Numbered from the stretch's first letter, positions 9,756 to 17,280 are shown. The stretch: DNA of 41,477 bases from NIOZ-UU13 sp035528395 (GCA_035528395.1 DATKYR010000066.1:1-41477); one strand, 5' to 3'. Notes: generated from the letters alone by a model not told the origin. Program-made: numbers and translations.

Positions 9756-10267
9756 AGGGACGACGATGACGATGATGACGACGGCAGCAGACGCTGGCCG
9801 CAGGCGATGGCACCATGATGATGATTAAGATTTTTCTACGATGCTGTCCATAAATCGACTTAAGAAAGGGCTGTGAGTATTATGCTTGCAGCCCTATGGT
9901 TTTTGCAATACTATCAAACCTGTCAGCAATGGTTACTGGGTAATATATAACATACTTGGTCGATATTATTGATAGAACACAGTTTTTCTCCGTCAATTTC
10001 AAAGAATCACGGCTAATTTAGACCGCCTTTTCGCTTAAGTCGGGCTGTACGACGTCTTTCCATTAGAAACGATTTGGGTGACTATCAGCGAAGCCACATA
10101 GCCCCTGTTATACGAGTCGAACGAAGCAAGGCTGAGAAATTCGAAGAATTTTTCCGAGCATGTTCGTTGAGTCACTTTTTCTTAAATTTTAGAATCAAGA
10201 AGACTACTAATGTTTCAACTATAACCAGTTGGAGCAAAGCGAGCAATTTTGACTTTGCTCGATATTA
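9756..10267. other. gap between convergent genes
   Basis: The first 57 bases continue in frame after the TAG of the metalloprotease gene with an Asp-rich stretch (see findings). A terminator-like hairpin lies at 9868-9894. The rest, to the end of the minus-strand gene at 10268, shows no gene or repeat that I can support. Confidence 0.5.
9868..9905 (+). terminator. candidate rho-independent terminator
   Basis: GGGCTG (9868-9873) pairs with CAGCCC (9889-9894) around a 15-base loop that can pair further (AG/CT), followed by TATGGTTTTT. It lies 113 bases after the stop of the metalloprotease gene and suits its end. The T-run starts a few bases late, so this is likely rather than certain. Confidence 0.5.
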
Positions 10268-11500
10268 TTAATTTCTTAACTGAATTAGACATTCTTCTCT
10301 GAGACTTCTATCTGAGATAACATCGCATAATGAAGAATTTTTAGTTTCAATCGCAACTAATTTATAACAAAGATTTATCGTCCGTAGGTCATCTTCGGAC
10401 ATCTTTCCACACAAAGATGAATCTTTGAACTTGTAAGCAGCAAGATTGATGTAACAATTGTTCCTATAACTTCCTGCCTTCTCGCAAAGGGAATAGTTTC
10501 CCGTATTATAGGCGATATCCTTGTAACAATATTCTTTATATTCAATATCAATTATTTTTTCACACAGAGTTTCATCGCCTGTAGATTGAGCGATTTCTCT
10601 ATAACAAGAATCAGGACGGGATACGGATTTGCATAAGGTTGGATTTTTGGTATTTAGCGCTATTCCAAAATAACATGCCTTTTTTTCAGTTCCTGCCTTC
10701 TCACATAGAGAAGCATCCGAAATAGAAATAACCGCATTGGAAAACTCCTGATAACACGAAACCTTGTTATGAACATCTGTAAATTCCTCACAAATAGTAG
10801 AATCCATCAATTCAGCAGCAATGAGGCCATAACATCTCCCTAAGTAACCGGGTGTTTTGCTTTTACTAAATCCAGCTATACAGACATTCTTATCAAGTTT
10901 TAATACCGCCAAATCCTCATAACAGATCTTTCTATAATATGGTTCAAATATGAATGAACAAATAATCTCATCTTTTAGTTTTTTTGCATATTCCAAATTA
11001 AATTCTTGGCATTTGTCAGAAGGACACGAAATATGATAGCCACCTACACTTGTAGTAAAATCAACTTGGACAGTTTCATGTAAACTAAAGGACACTTCGG
11101 CACACCTTTGTATGATATAACCACCCTTCGTTGTGTCTCCTTTAAGGAAACATACTACATAGGTGCCAGGGGAGAGTTCTAAAGCATAATATCCATTAGG
11201 AACGGTTGATTTAAAGACAATGGGTGAATCCGCACTTTCCATTTTCTTCTCCCAATATGGTCCAACTCTTGACCAATTATTGAGATGACTTTCAGGCATT
11301 GCAATAACGGAATAATCATATAAAGGATAATCAAGAAAGCCAACATCGCTAATACCATATGTTCTCCCAATAACTCCTGTATTAATCCCCATTGGATTTT
11401 TCTGCAGATTTGGATAGACCATAACTAAAATAATTGTTAACATTATCAAAAATACTAGAATTTTCTTCGAATTCAGTTTAAAAAATTTTTTGCAACTCAT
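10268..11500 (-). CDS. membrane-anchored protein with about eight Cys-rich repeats
   Basis: A 410-residue protein with one N-terminal membrane segment (residues 14-30, KILVFLIMLTIILVMVY), so probably anchored and exposed outside. A beta-rich region to about residue 150 contains GYYALELSPGTYVV, a pattern of carboxypeptidase-regulatory-like folds. From about residue 170 to the end there are eight or so units of 25-30 residues of the form LC-x(8-14)-CY-x-x-x-A-x(5-8)-LC, for example SLCEKAG, NNCYINLA. Repeats of this kind are familiar to me mainly from DPANN archaea and candidate-phylum bacteria; paired cysteines suggest disulfides or metal binding in a helical repeat array. The gene is distinctly AT-rich and has no clear Shine-Dalgarno sequence, which fits transfer from such a source. 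No function is known. Confidence 0.75.
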   Translation of the reverse strand: MSCKKFFKLNSKKILVFLIMLTIILVMVYPNLQKNPMGINTGVIGRTYGISDVGFLDYPLYDYSVIAMPESHLNNWSRVGPYWEKKMESADSPIVFKSTVPNGYYALELSPGTYVVCFLKGDTTKGGYIIQRCAEVSFSLHETVQVDFTTSVGGYHISCPSDKCQEFNLEYAKKLKDEIICSFIFEPYYRKICYEDLAVLKLDKNVCIAGFSKSKTPGYLGRCYGLIAAELMDSTICEEFTDVHNKVSCYQEFSNAVISISDASLCEKAGTEKKACYFGIALNTKNPTLCKSVSRPDSCYREIAQSTGDETLCEKIIDIEYKEYCYKDIAYNTGNYSLCEKAGSYRNNCYINLAAYKFKDSSLCGKMSEDDLRTINLCYKLVAIETKNSSLCDVISDRSLREECLIQLRN

Positions 11501-12176
11501 TATTTATAATTAAACACTTCTAATATAAAAACATTTTACTCGCCCTTATCCTAATAAACTATTCTGATGCATGACATACTATACAGTTTTATCAGAGCAT
11601 AGCTCAGCAGGTGTGTCACGTCAGGGCAAGTGACAGAGGAATTCTAGTCCTGTTATGAGAGAAGTACGAGCACTTTTCCCATATAAAAAGCTGCCCGTCG
11701 AAATTGACCCTTAACCCGCATCATGCAATGCGACTTCCTGTCACTTAATGCGATGACACGGGCCTCGATAGTTCGCACCTATTCGGCCCGCATCCATCGC
11801 AAGGGCGAGGGTCCCAGCTAACTTTTCTGAAAGGCTTTTGACCGCTAAATCAGTACCGAAGGTCGAAAAAAGCCTCTCTCTTTGGGGTTTCCTCTGCTCC
11901 TGAGCACTTTCTTGCCTATGCTGATTTCTTTGCCTGCAATCACCTCCTGGTTTAAGGTGGAGCTCACTCATTCTGGTTTTGCCCTTCGGGCTGCTCCGAG
12001 CGCAGCACCCGGCAAAAATGCTTTGTTTCTCGGTCCAACAACTGTAGCCGAAAGGTTAGTTCGAGCTTGTGTGCCCTTTAGGCTACCATTGTTCCGTGAC
12101 CAGTTCTCAAGCAATTTTGCCTCTGCAAAACCAGATGGCTCGCTCCACCAACGACATGAGCGGAGGTGATTGTACT
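11501..12176. other. gap before the GC-rich island, with an inverted near-repeat
   Basis: The AT-rich part (11501-11720) shows nothing. From about 11741 the base composition rises. A minus-strand frame at 11741-11971 (76 codons) could be the remains of a gene related to the one at 12177, because its start region repeats that gene's start region in inverted orientation (see the repeat entry). Otherwise I see no complete gene. Confidence 0.4.
11893..11960 (-). repeat. inverted near-copy of the start region of the gene at 12177
   Basis: Read on the minus strand, this stretch has CTCCACC, then GGAGGTGATTG (11947-11937), then AAATCAGCATA and GGCAAGAAAG. The plus strand at 12143-12232 has the same series: CTCCACC, GGAGGTGATTG (12162-12172), AAATCAACTAT and GGCAAGAAAG, with small indels between blocks. 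The peptides partly agree too (RQESAQEQRK against RQERSAWSSKR). This looks like a diverged inverted duplication of a ribosome binding site plus gene start. Confidence 0.6.
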
Positions 12177-12879
12177 ATGCAAGAAATCAACTATGCAAGG
12201 CAAGAAAGAAGTGCCTGGAGCAGCAAGCGGAACGAATACAGGTGCCGGGTCTGTGACGGCCCTGTGGAATGGCCGGACCTGGTCTGCCGCAAGTGCTGGC
12301 AACGTGACCGGGAAGAGCAGGAGTGGGAGAGCTATCTGGATTTTCTGGATGGCGATGACACCACCCCGGGGAACAGGAAGCGGCCTGTGGAAGATGGCTG
12401 TAGCAGGAGTATTCACTGTGAACGGCCCATGCTTGTTGTCCTTTGCGGGCCTTCGCACGCTGGAAAAAGCACATTTGCTAAAAGACTGAGTGGGAACTTC
12501 ACAATTATAAGCTCGGATGAAATAAGGAAGCGGTTAAGTGTAAGTTTCAATGGCGCTGAACTTGAAGAAAAGGTATGGGACACCTTCGAATCCGCAAAGT
12601 GCAAGGCATTGAAAGAAGAGCGTAATGTTATTCTGGATGCCTGCCATATCTCAAAGCGGGCGCGGTGGCACTCGCTGCAAGGCACCTAATGCCCACCACA
12701 GGAAGATATGCGTTGTATTCGATTTGCCTTTGCGAACCATCCAACAAAGATGCCTCAAGGAGAAAAGGATGTCGTTGGAGGAAGCAGAGCGAATGTGGAA
12801 GGATTTCCAAAGCAGCAAACCCACTGCAGAGGAATTGAATCGCGAAGGATTTGATGAGGTATATTTTGTGAAAGAGTAG
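12177..12879 (+). pseudogene. P-loop kinase (polynucleotide-kinase / zeta-toxin-like) with N-terminal zinc ribbon, frameshifted
   Basis: Residues 23-40 carry CRVC and CRKC, a four-Cys zinc ribbon. Residues 86-99 are a P-loop (LVVLCGPSHAGKSTF, Lys97), followed by a SSDEIRKRL motif and ILDACHISKRAR, the order seen in the AAA_33 / T4 polynucleotide-kinase group that phosphorylates nucleic-acid ends or small substrates. The frame stops at TAA 12687-12689, but the family pattern goes on without a gap in the next frame (NAHHRKICVVFDLPL to 12879). Removing the single T at 12687 restores one reading frame of about 233 codons. GGAGGTGA before ATG 12177 fixes the start. It is either a recently broken gene or a one-base sequencing error. 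Confidence 0.8.
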
Positions 12880-12905
12880 CCGCCGACAACCCAATCCACG
12901 TTACC

Positions 12906-13148
12906 GTGGACGCAGATGGTGGGCTAAAGGCTGGGAAGTTTCAAACTTGCCCCTCCTTAAAGGTTCCCAAGGGAACCAGGCTTGGTGTCTATGCCCAGTT
13001 TGCAAACCATTATTGTCTGCTAAATAACGGTTGGCTGGGGCGCACGGTTAGCCGGACGATCGCAGACATAAAGCTTTGCCCTCCGGGATTCGTTCAGCTG
13101 CGAAACACCTCGCTGAGGAGGTACATCGAAAAGTATAGGGCTCGCTAA
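12906..13148 (+). CDS. possible small protein of unknown function
   Basis: An 80-codon frame opening with GTG and no ribosome binding site. The frame is already open from about 12876, so it may be read on from the preceding gene by recoding, or be noncoding. Nothing in it is recognisable; Cys at residues 15, 36 and 58. In its favour, its TAA sits in the loop of a strong hairpin (13140-13156), and the next gene starts 37 bases later. Against it are the weak start and lack of a motif. Position in the island and same strand as its neighbours are the only context. Confidence 0.3.
   Translation: MDADGGLKAGKFQTCPSLKVPKGTRLGVYAQFANHYCLLNNGWLGRTVSRTIADIKLCPPGFVQLRNTSLRRYIEKYRAR
12962..12977. repeat. 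perfect 7-bp inverted repeat
   Basis: GGTTCCC (12962-12968) and GGGAACC (12971-12977) are separated by AA. There is no T-run after it, so it is not an intrinsic terminator. It may be a protein binding site or an RNA hairpin between the broken kinase gene and the small genes that follow. Confidence 0.5.
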
Positions 13149-13156
13149 CAGCGAGC
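13140..13156 (+). repeat. 7-bp hairpin in front of a small Cys-rich gene
   Basis: GCTCGCT (13140-13146) and AGCGAGC (13150-13156) enclose AAC. The stop codon of the preceding frame lies in it, and the ribosome binding site of the gene at 13185 begins 15 bases later. No T-run follows. Confidence 0.5.
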
Positions 13157-13184
13157 TTGTGAACCGTAAAGAGGAGGTGTAAGT

Positions 13185-13301
13185 ATGGAATGCAAAAGTG
13201 AAGGTTGTCATAGAAACACATGCGCAGCAGACGGTCTATGTCTTCAGTGTGCGGCAAAGGTGTGGTGGCTTGCGCACAAAAGAGATGAGGACAACGAATA
13301 A
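13185..13301 (+). CDS. 38-residue Cys-rich small protein
   Basis: ATG is preceded by a near-perfect Shine-Dalgarno sequence (AGGAGGTG, 4-5 bases of spacing after it), the same style as other genes in this island. The 38-residue product has Cys at 3, 8, 13, 19 and 22 followed by a Trp-Trp pair and a charged tail (HKRDEDNE). The CLQC pair with earlier Cys residues suggests a small zinc-binding knuckle. The family is unknown to me. Such mini-proteins in mobile elements often act as regulators or inhibitors, but that is only context. It is shorter than usual ORF cut-offs and easily overlooked. Confidence 0.6.
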   Translation: MECKSEGCHRNTCAADGLCLQCAAKVWWLAHKRDEDNE

Positions 13302-13459
13302 AGTTGCTAATGGTTGGCAGGACTGCTCGAGAAAAACAAAGCGACCGATTACGCACGAGAGAACAGTCCAAGAAAACTAACAAATGAAATAAACATCATT
13401 GGTAATATGATATTAAAAGTAGTGAAGTACAAGACAAAAATACACTAATAAACGAATCC
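13302..13459. other. short gap
   Basis: AT-rich sequence between the small Cys-rich gene and the convergent gene ending at 13460. No structure noted. Confidence 0.4.
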
Positions 13460-13978
13460 TTAGAAAGCGTCATCAATTAAAGGTTGTTTATCAGCATCTT
13501 TTGTATATATCTTACAAATGTGGTAAGCTCCATCCTTTGTCTGTTCAAGAAAAGGTGGCCCTTGTTTATTACGGATATAGCGGCTAAGGAGTCTTTCGAT
13601 CGTGGAGGAACGGAATTGAATCCCTTTTGCAAGCTCAGTTGCCACAGCGGTTATGTCCTCAAGTGATACCTGTTCTGCAAAGTTGAACATCGAAGATAAA
13701 AATGTTTCCGGATTGCGTGTCAGGCGTCGGTAATAGCGATTATATCTTCTGATATCTCTGCGCCTTTTGGCAAACTCTCTATAGCGTTGACGTTCCCGAC
13801 GCTTATGGAGTTCTTTATAGTGGGGATCAAGATAATACTTCACAGTCGAGAATGATACTTGATAGCTCCGTGCTATAGACCGGTACACACAGGATTTTGG
13901 AGTACCTGCTGCTTGAGCTTCACTGAAGGTTTTGAACCATTCTCCAAGAATTTTTGGGTTATTTTTCGGGCTTGGCAT
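13460..13978 (-). CDS. predicted DNA-binding protein with HTH-like N-terminus
   Basis: A 172-residue protein. Residues 28-50 (VYRSIARSYQVSFSTVKYYL) read as a helix-turn-helix of the kind found at the start of transposon and plasmid regulators. It is followed by a very basic, Tyr/Arg-rich stretch (about 55-90, RRERQRYREFAKRRRDIRRY) and then a helical region of mixed charge. It is transcribed divergently from the gene at 14121; the shared 142-bp spacer holds a consensus promoter pointing right and five 12-bp repeats. That placement suggests it controls the island operon, or itself. Start at ATG 13978, no strong Shine-Dalgarno. No family name can be given. Confidence 0.65.
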   Translation of the reverse strand: MPSPKNNPKILGEWFKTFSEAQAAGTPKSCVYRSIARSYQVSFSTVKYYLDPHYKELHKRRERQRYREFAKRRRDIRRYNRYYRRLTRNPETFLSSMFNFAEQVSLEDITAVATELAKGIQFRSSTIERLLSRYIRNKQGPPFLEQTKDGAYHICKIYTKDADKQPLIDDAF

Positions 13979-14031
13979 ATAACTGTTTTTGGCATAAGGC
14001 TTTATAAATCTCTATTTTACTAAGAAAAAGC

Positions 14032-14059
14032 TTGACAAGAACGAAATTAAGATTATAAT
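14032..14059 (+). promoter_or_regulatory. consensus sigma70-type promoter of the island operon
   Basis: TTGACA (14032-14037) and TATAAT (14054-14059) are both perfect matches, 16 bases apart. Transcription would start near 14066, about 55 bases before the ATG at 14121. The -10 element overlaps repeat units 1 and 2 of the adjoining array, so a bound repressor would block the polymerase. Confidence 0.8.
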
Positions 14060-14104
14060 TAAGATTAGAAATAAGATTTAAGTTAAACTTACAATTAAGG
14101 TAAA
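14045..14104 (+). repeat. five tandem 12-bp direct repeats (operator or iterons)
   Basis: Consecutive 12-base units: AATTAAGATTAT, AATTAAGATTAG, AAATAAGATTTA, AGTTAAACTTAC and AATTAAGGTAAA, at 14045, 14057, 14069, 14081 and 14093. The consensus is AATTAAGATTA-. They run from the -10 box to 16 bases before the ATG at 14121. Twelve-base spacing puts neighbouring sites slightly more than one helical turn apart, as in operator arrays or short iterons. Confidence 0.75.
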
Positions 14105-14120
14105 AGACAAGGCTTTCAAG

Positions 14121-15203
14121 ATGACCGAGGCTGAGGCAACAGACCGGCAGGTAGTGATTCGACCGAGAGTCATACGGGGTGAGACGGTGCCCAACAGGGC
14201 TGCCGACTGCGCTGTTTTTCTAAGGAAATCTTTTTCGGTCGACAGAAGGCTCCCGTCTGTGCCTGAAATAGCAGATGTCTTAGGGGTCAAGGAACCGGCG
14301 GTGGTTCAATTTGAAAATGTTTTGCGGAAGAGAGGTGTACTCCGAGGCTCGCATCGAAAAAGCAACTTGATGCTGGCCCCAGAGCTTTTGATTTCGGATG
14401 CTGCAATCTTTGCTCTTGTGGCAAGTACACTTGTGCACGATTACGATCCGGATCATGGGGTGGAGGTCTATTCGGATGTTGATGCAGGACCTTGGGATGA
14501 AAATACTTACACGAAAATTGTTCGAGACAGAGCCGGAGCCTTTGGGTTCAATTTTCGGGACCTTTATAACCTGCCCGAACTGGTGGGGGCTGGTTATCTC
14601 CAAGGAAGACCTGGGTGCTTTCATTTGAACAAGCAGCTCTGGACTCGCTATAAGCTCATCTTTATTAAGATTTTCCGGAGATCAAGACGTGGAGAAGTAG
14701 GTGCCGAAGAAGGGTATGATAGTAAGGCACTGACTCAATCGCTGAGCAAGGTGGTCGGTTGCGGCAAGGATCCTGACCACAAGCAATCAGACACCAGAAA
14801 GCATACCTGCCGAGGACCAAGAAGTTGCAATCACGTGCAACGGTTTTTCATAGTTCCTAAAAACCACGACGTACAACGGGTAGAAGGGTACAAGGCCGTG
14901 ATAGAGTGGATCAATTGCTGGCGAGAAGCTCAAGTTGAGACAAAGGTGGTTCATGATGCCGATTTGCGAGAAGAGGGAGGTGTAAAAAATATTCTGAGCA
15001 ACTTGGCCAAACGTGCATATGAATTATTCGTTCGCGCTGCCGAGGGCCGACATGAAGGCTGGGATCATCACATTGTAGAAAGTGATACAATCCATATATG
15101 CCATCTCCTGCGTTTCAAAGACGATGGGAACTGGATTCTTGAACCAATTGACGAAGAAGCGATGAATTCTTTGAAACGACAGTTTCACGATTTGAAAAAC
15201 TGA
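14121..15203 (+). CDS. winged-helix protein, possible island regulator or replication initiator
   Basis: A 360-residue protein and first gene of the plus-strand operon. Residues 31-77 (LRKSFSVDRRLPSVPEIADVLGV to RKRGVL) read as a GntR-like winged helix. The rest has no motif I can name; a Cys/His cluster (CGKDPDH, HTCRGPRSCNH, about residues 214-237) could bind a metal, and the C-terminal third is a mixed alpha/beta region with HHIVESDTIHICHLL. A consensus promoter embedded in five 12-bp repeats directly precedes it, so it may bind those repeats. A DNA-binding protein behind iteron-like repeats could be a Rep protein, but without a recognisable Rep fold autoregulation is equally likely. Start supported by AAGG 8-11 bases upstream. 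Confidence 0.7.
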   Translation: MTEAEATDRQVVIRPRVIRGETVPNRAADCAVFLRKSFSVDRRLPSVPEIADVLGVKEPAVVQFENVLRKRGVLRGSHRKSNLMLAPELLISDAAIFALVASTLVHDYDPDHGVEVYSDVDAGPWDENTYTKIVRDRAGAFGFNFRDLYNLPELVGAGYLQGRPGCFHLNKQLWTRYKLIFIKIFRRSRRGEVGAEEGYDSKALTQSLSKVVGCGKDPDHKQSDTRKHTCRGPRSCNHVQRFFIVPKNHDVQRVEGYKAVIEWINCWREAQVETKVVHDADLREEGGVKNILSNLAKRAYELFVRAAEGRHEGWDHHIVESDTIHICHLLRFKDDGNWILEPIDEEAMNSLKRQFHDLKN

Positions 15204-15470
15204 AAGACATAACTATTGGAGGTATTAGAAAAGAGCAATAATTAACCCCGGTCGCTTGTATGAGCTTTTTCAGTTCCCCGGAAAGGTATTCTGGAAAAGC
15301 TTGTCTCAATTGCCCAAGGCGTTGCCGCCCGAGCTTTGTCGTTTCGCGGCCGGGGCTGTTTTCATTATACAAGATGTGGCTACTAAATAGCAAATAAAAA
15401 AATCGGTGCGTTATGTGAAAATGGCAAGGAAAAAAGTCTGATAGAAACCTGAATGGTTGAGGAGACAACT
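15204..15470. other. gap inside the operon
   Basis: GGAGGT at about 15222 looks like a ribosome binding site but no start codon follows at the right distance. A 45-codon frame at 15260-15397 with CLNCPRRCR exists but has no ribosome binding site. I do not call a gene here. Confidence 0.4.
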
Positions 15471-15841
15471 ATGAAACGACAAAACGACGTAAGCGGGGAA
15501 GTATATCCAATAAGAGACTGTTATCCATTGGTAACACTGCTGCTTCGCGAACTGGCCAAGGTTCGAGGTATCAAATGGTGGTATGAAAAAAGCCCGTTTG
15601 AGGCTTTCGGGATCTTTGTCTCGAGGGTCCAAAAGAAGAAGTTGACGGTATGTTACAGGAGGCGTACCCAGCGGCGAAGATGCTCTTTGTCATGGGTTTC
15701 GATTTGTTGGGTATGGCCATAATGATGTGCGGAGCAACACCATCGGATTCACTACACGAGTTGCTAGACAACATCGGCGATGGCTCTGCGTTCGACCCGT
15801 TTGACGCGGAACGTGAGGATTGGTGGAAGCTGGACGTTTGA
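15471..15841 (+). pseudogene. small protein of unknown function, split by a -1 frameshift (or recoded)
   Basis: ATG 15471 follows GAGGAG at good spacing. The first frame gives MKRQNDVSGEVYPIRD and reads well to FGIFVSRVQK. The sensible continuation is in the -1 frame (EEVDGMLQEAYP, MLFVMGFDLLGMA, DPFDAEREDWWKLDV) and ends at TGA 15839-15841, 28 bases before the next gene. The second half has no start signal of its own. The switch falls on CAAAAGAAGAAG near 15629-15640, where a tRNA-Lys could slip back from AAG to AAA, so programmed frameshifting is possible besides mutation or sequencing error. The joined protein would be about 123 residues, acidic at the end, of unknown family. Confidence 0.55.
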
Positions 15842-15869
15842 ATCTTTGTTCTTGTTAGGAGATTGACAG

Positions 15870-16445
15870 ATGAAACTATTATATTTGGTTCCGCTAAGAA
15901 CCGTTTATGTCTTGGCTAGCTTTCTTATTAACCTCTTTTGTTTGGGAGAGGTGTATCTCTTTTGTACGGGCCATGTAGAGCTTGGTTTGGTGTGCCTGCC
16001 CATCGGGGGTCTGCTGTTGCTTGTGGGAGACAAGCTGGGATTTATAGGTAGCAAGGAACGGTTACGCAACAAAATTCAGGACGCTTGGACCGAGGTGCAG
16101 CATTTGGCTATTAGGTGTAACTCAATCCAAACTATGGTGAAGCGTTCGGATCAGCTCTGGCACCGAGTTGCACCCAAAGGCAGGCCCGAAGAGTACCGGT
16201 GCGATGTGGAAGAAAACAAAAAAGCCTTCCAGAAGCTGAGACCACGGTTAGTGAGCAGGGCCGGGTGGGGTTTATGGTTAAGTCGACTGTACTTGGATGA
16301 TTACGAAGGTACCGTGGATTTGCTGTCACTGAAGACGCTGTTTGGCTTGGTGGCCTATACGTGCGAAAATTGCTCATATGGGCGGGATGGTGTTTGTGCT
16401 TTAGACCAAGAGCTGGGGAATCCAAAGTCGTGGCAGACCGCGTGA
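15870..16445 (+). CDS. membrane-anchored protein with C-terminal CxxC motif (paralogue of 16669-17280)
   Basis: A 191-residue protein. Two hydrophobic segments fill residues 5-54 (VLASFLINLFCLG, VCLPIGGLLLLVG), leaving a cytoplasmic domain. That domain matches the product at 16669 along its length: AWTEVQHLAIRC, SIQT, W-x-x-VAP, EEYR-D-EN, LR-RL, LSLKTLFGLVAYTCENCSY and DGVCAL. The strictly shared Cys residues (one in the ARC-type helix, CxxC and VCAL) could bind zinc or iron-sulfur. AGGAG lies before ATG 15870. It follows the frameshifted gene by 28 bases in the same operon. I do not know this family; membrane anchoring beside a HerA-type ATPase suggests a membrane complex. Confidence 0.72.
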   Translation: MKLLYLVPLRTVYVLASFLINLFCLGEVYLFCTGHVELGLVCLPIGGLLLLVGDKLGFIGSKERLRNKIQDAWTEVQHLAIRCNSIQTMVKRSDQLWHRVAPKGRPEEYRCDVEENKKAFQKLRPRLVSRAGWGLWLSRLYLDDYEGTVDLLSLKTLFGLVAYTCENCSYGRDGVCALDQELGNPKSWQTA

Positions 16446-16484
16446 CCCCGGAGCAAGAAGAAGGCCACTACTCGGAGGTTGGTA

Positions 16485-16754
16485 ATGATGATGATTTTTC
16501 TGGAGTCCGTTCTTGTGATTGGGGGACTATGGATTGGGATCTTTGTGGCGTTGGTAAGTGGTGTTTGTGCGATTTGTGATGAGAGGGCATTTTGGAGCGT
16601 GCGGAAGTGGCGTGTTTTTGACAGTTCGTTATCAATATTTGTGTCTTTGTGGTTAAGGAGGTTTTACGATGGCAGATTTACTGATAGGTCTAGCATGTCT
16701 CGTGGGGTTTCCTGTTGCTGTTATCTTCGGGATATGTGCGTTCTTAGACTATGA
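16485..16754 (+). CDS. possible small membrane protein overlapping the next gene
   Basis: GGAGG (16474-16478) precedes ATG 16485. The first 30 residues are a membrane segment followed by CAICDERAFW (MMMIFLESVLVIGGLWIG), much like the start of the product at 16669 (LLIGLACLVG, FGICAFLDYDE). The frame runs to 16754 and so overlaps the gene at 16669 by 86 bases, which is unusual. It may be a truncated third paralogue that keeps the membrane anchor, with the tail noncoding. The good ribosome binding site is the main reason for listing it. Confidence 0.4.
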   Translation: MMMIFLESVLVIGGLWIGIFVALVSGVCAICDERAFWSVRKWRVFDSSLSIFVSLWLRRFYDGRFTDRSSMSRGVSCCCYLRDMCVLRL

Positions 16755-17280
16755 CGAGAAGAAGAGGCAGCAGGAAGAGGCGAGGCAGAGGAAGCTGGCA
16801 GAGGCAAGGAAGCGCGGGGAGCTTGACGACGAGGGGACGCTGCGGGAGAGGGTGAAGGGCGTCTGGGGAGAGGTCCAGAGGCTCGCCGCGGAGTGCAGCC
16901 ATGTCCAGACAGCGACGGAGCGTGCACTTGAGGTCTGGGACGGCGTTGCGCCCGGGAAAAAAGGAGAGCGGTATCGCGATGATTTCAGGGAGAACATGCA
17001 GGCGCTCAAGATGCTGAGAGGGCGCCTACAGGAGGCGGCGAACCGGGGGCTGGGATTCTACGAGGTCTATGTGAGGCGATTCGCCGGTCCGGGGAAGGCC
17101 GTGCCAGCGGAGGTCCTGTCGGCGAAGACCGTGTTCCGGGTGGCGGGGTATGCGTGCACGAAGTGCCTCTACGAAGACGACGGCGAATGTGCTCTGAGGG
17201 GCACGACTGCGAACGCTGTTGAAGCGGCTCTCGCCGGGGCGGAGCAGGGGAAGAAGAAGGCGAAGGCAAGTGGAAAATAA
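16669..17280 (+). CDS. membrane-anchored protein with coiled coil and CxxC motif (paralogue of 15870-16445)
   Basis: A 203-residue protein: one N-terminal membrane segment (residues 3-25), a charged helix rich in Lys/Glu/Arg (28-60), then the domain shared with the product at 15870: GVWGEVQRLAAEC, VQT, VW-GVAP, ERYRDDFREN, LRGRLQ, LSAKTVFRVAGYACTKCLY and DGECAL. The tail is basic (GKKKAKASGK). AAGGAGG before ATG 16669 is a strong start signal. The coding sequence is far richer in G+C than its paralogue, so the pair is either an old duplication evolving under different pressure or two separate acquisitions. Function unknown; tandem paralogues in a membrane operon often form a hetero-oligomer. 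Confidence 0.72.
   Translation: MADLLIGLACLVGFPVAVIFGICAFLDYDEKKRQQEEARQRKLAEARKRGELDDEGTLRERVKGVWGEVQRLAAECSHVQTATERALEVWDGVAPGKKGERYRDDFRENMQALKMLRGRLQEAANRGLGFYEVYVRRFAGPGKAVPAEVLSAKTVFRVAGYACTKCLYEDDGECALRGTTANAVEAALAGAEQGKKKAKASGK

Noticed and set aside
11590..11680. tRNA-like start (GAGCATAGCTCAGCAGGT)
   Set aside because: No anticodon stem, T-arm or matching acceptor strand follows.
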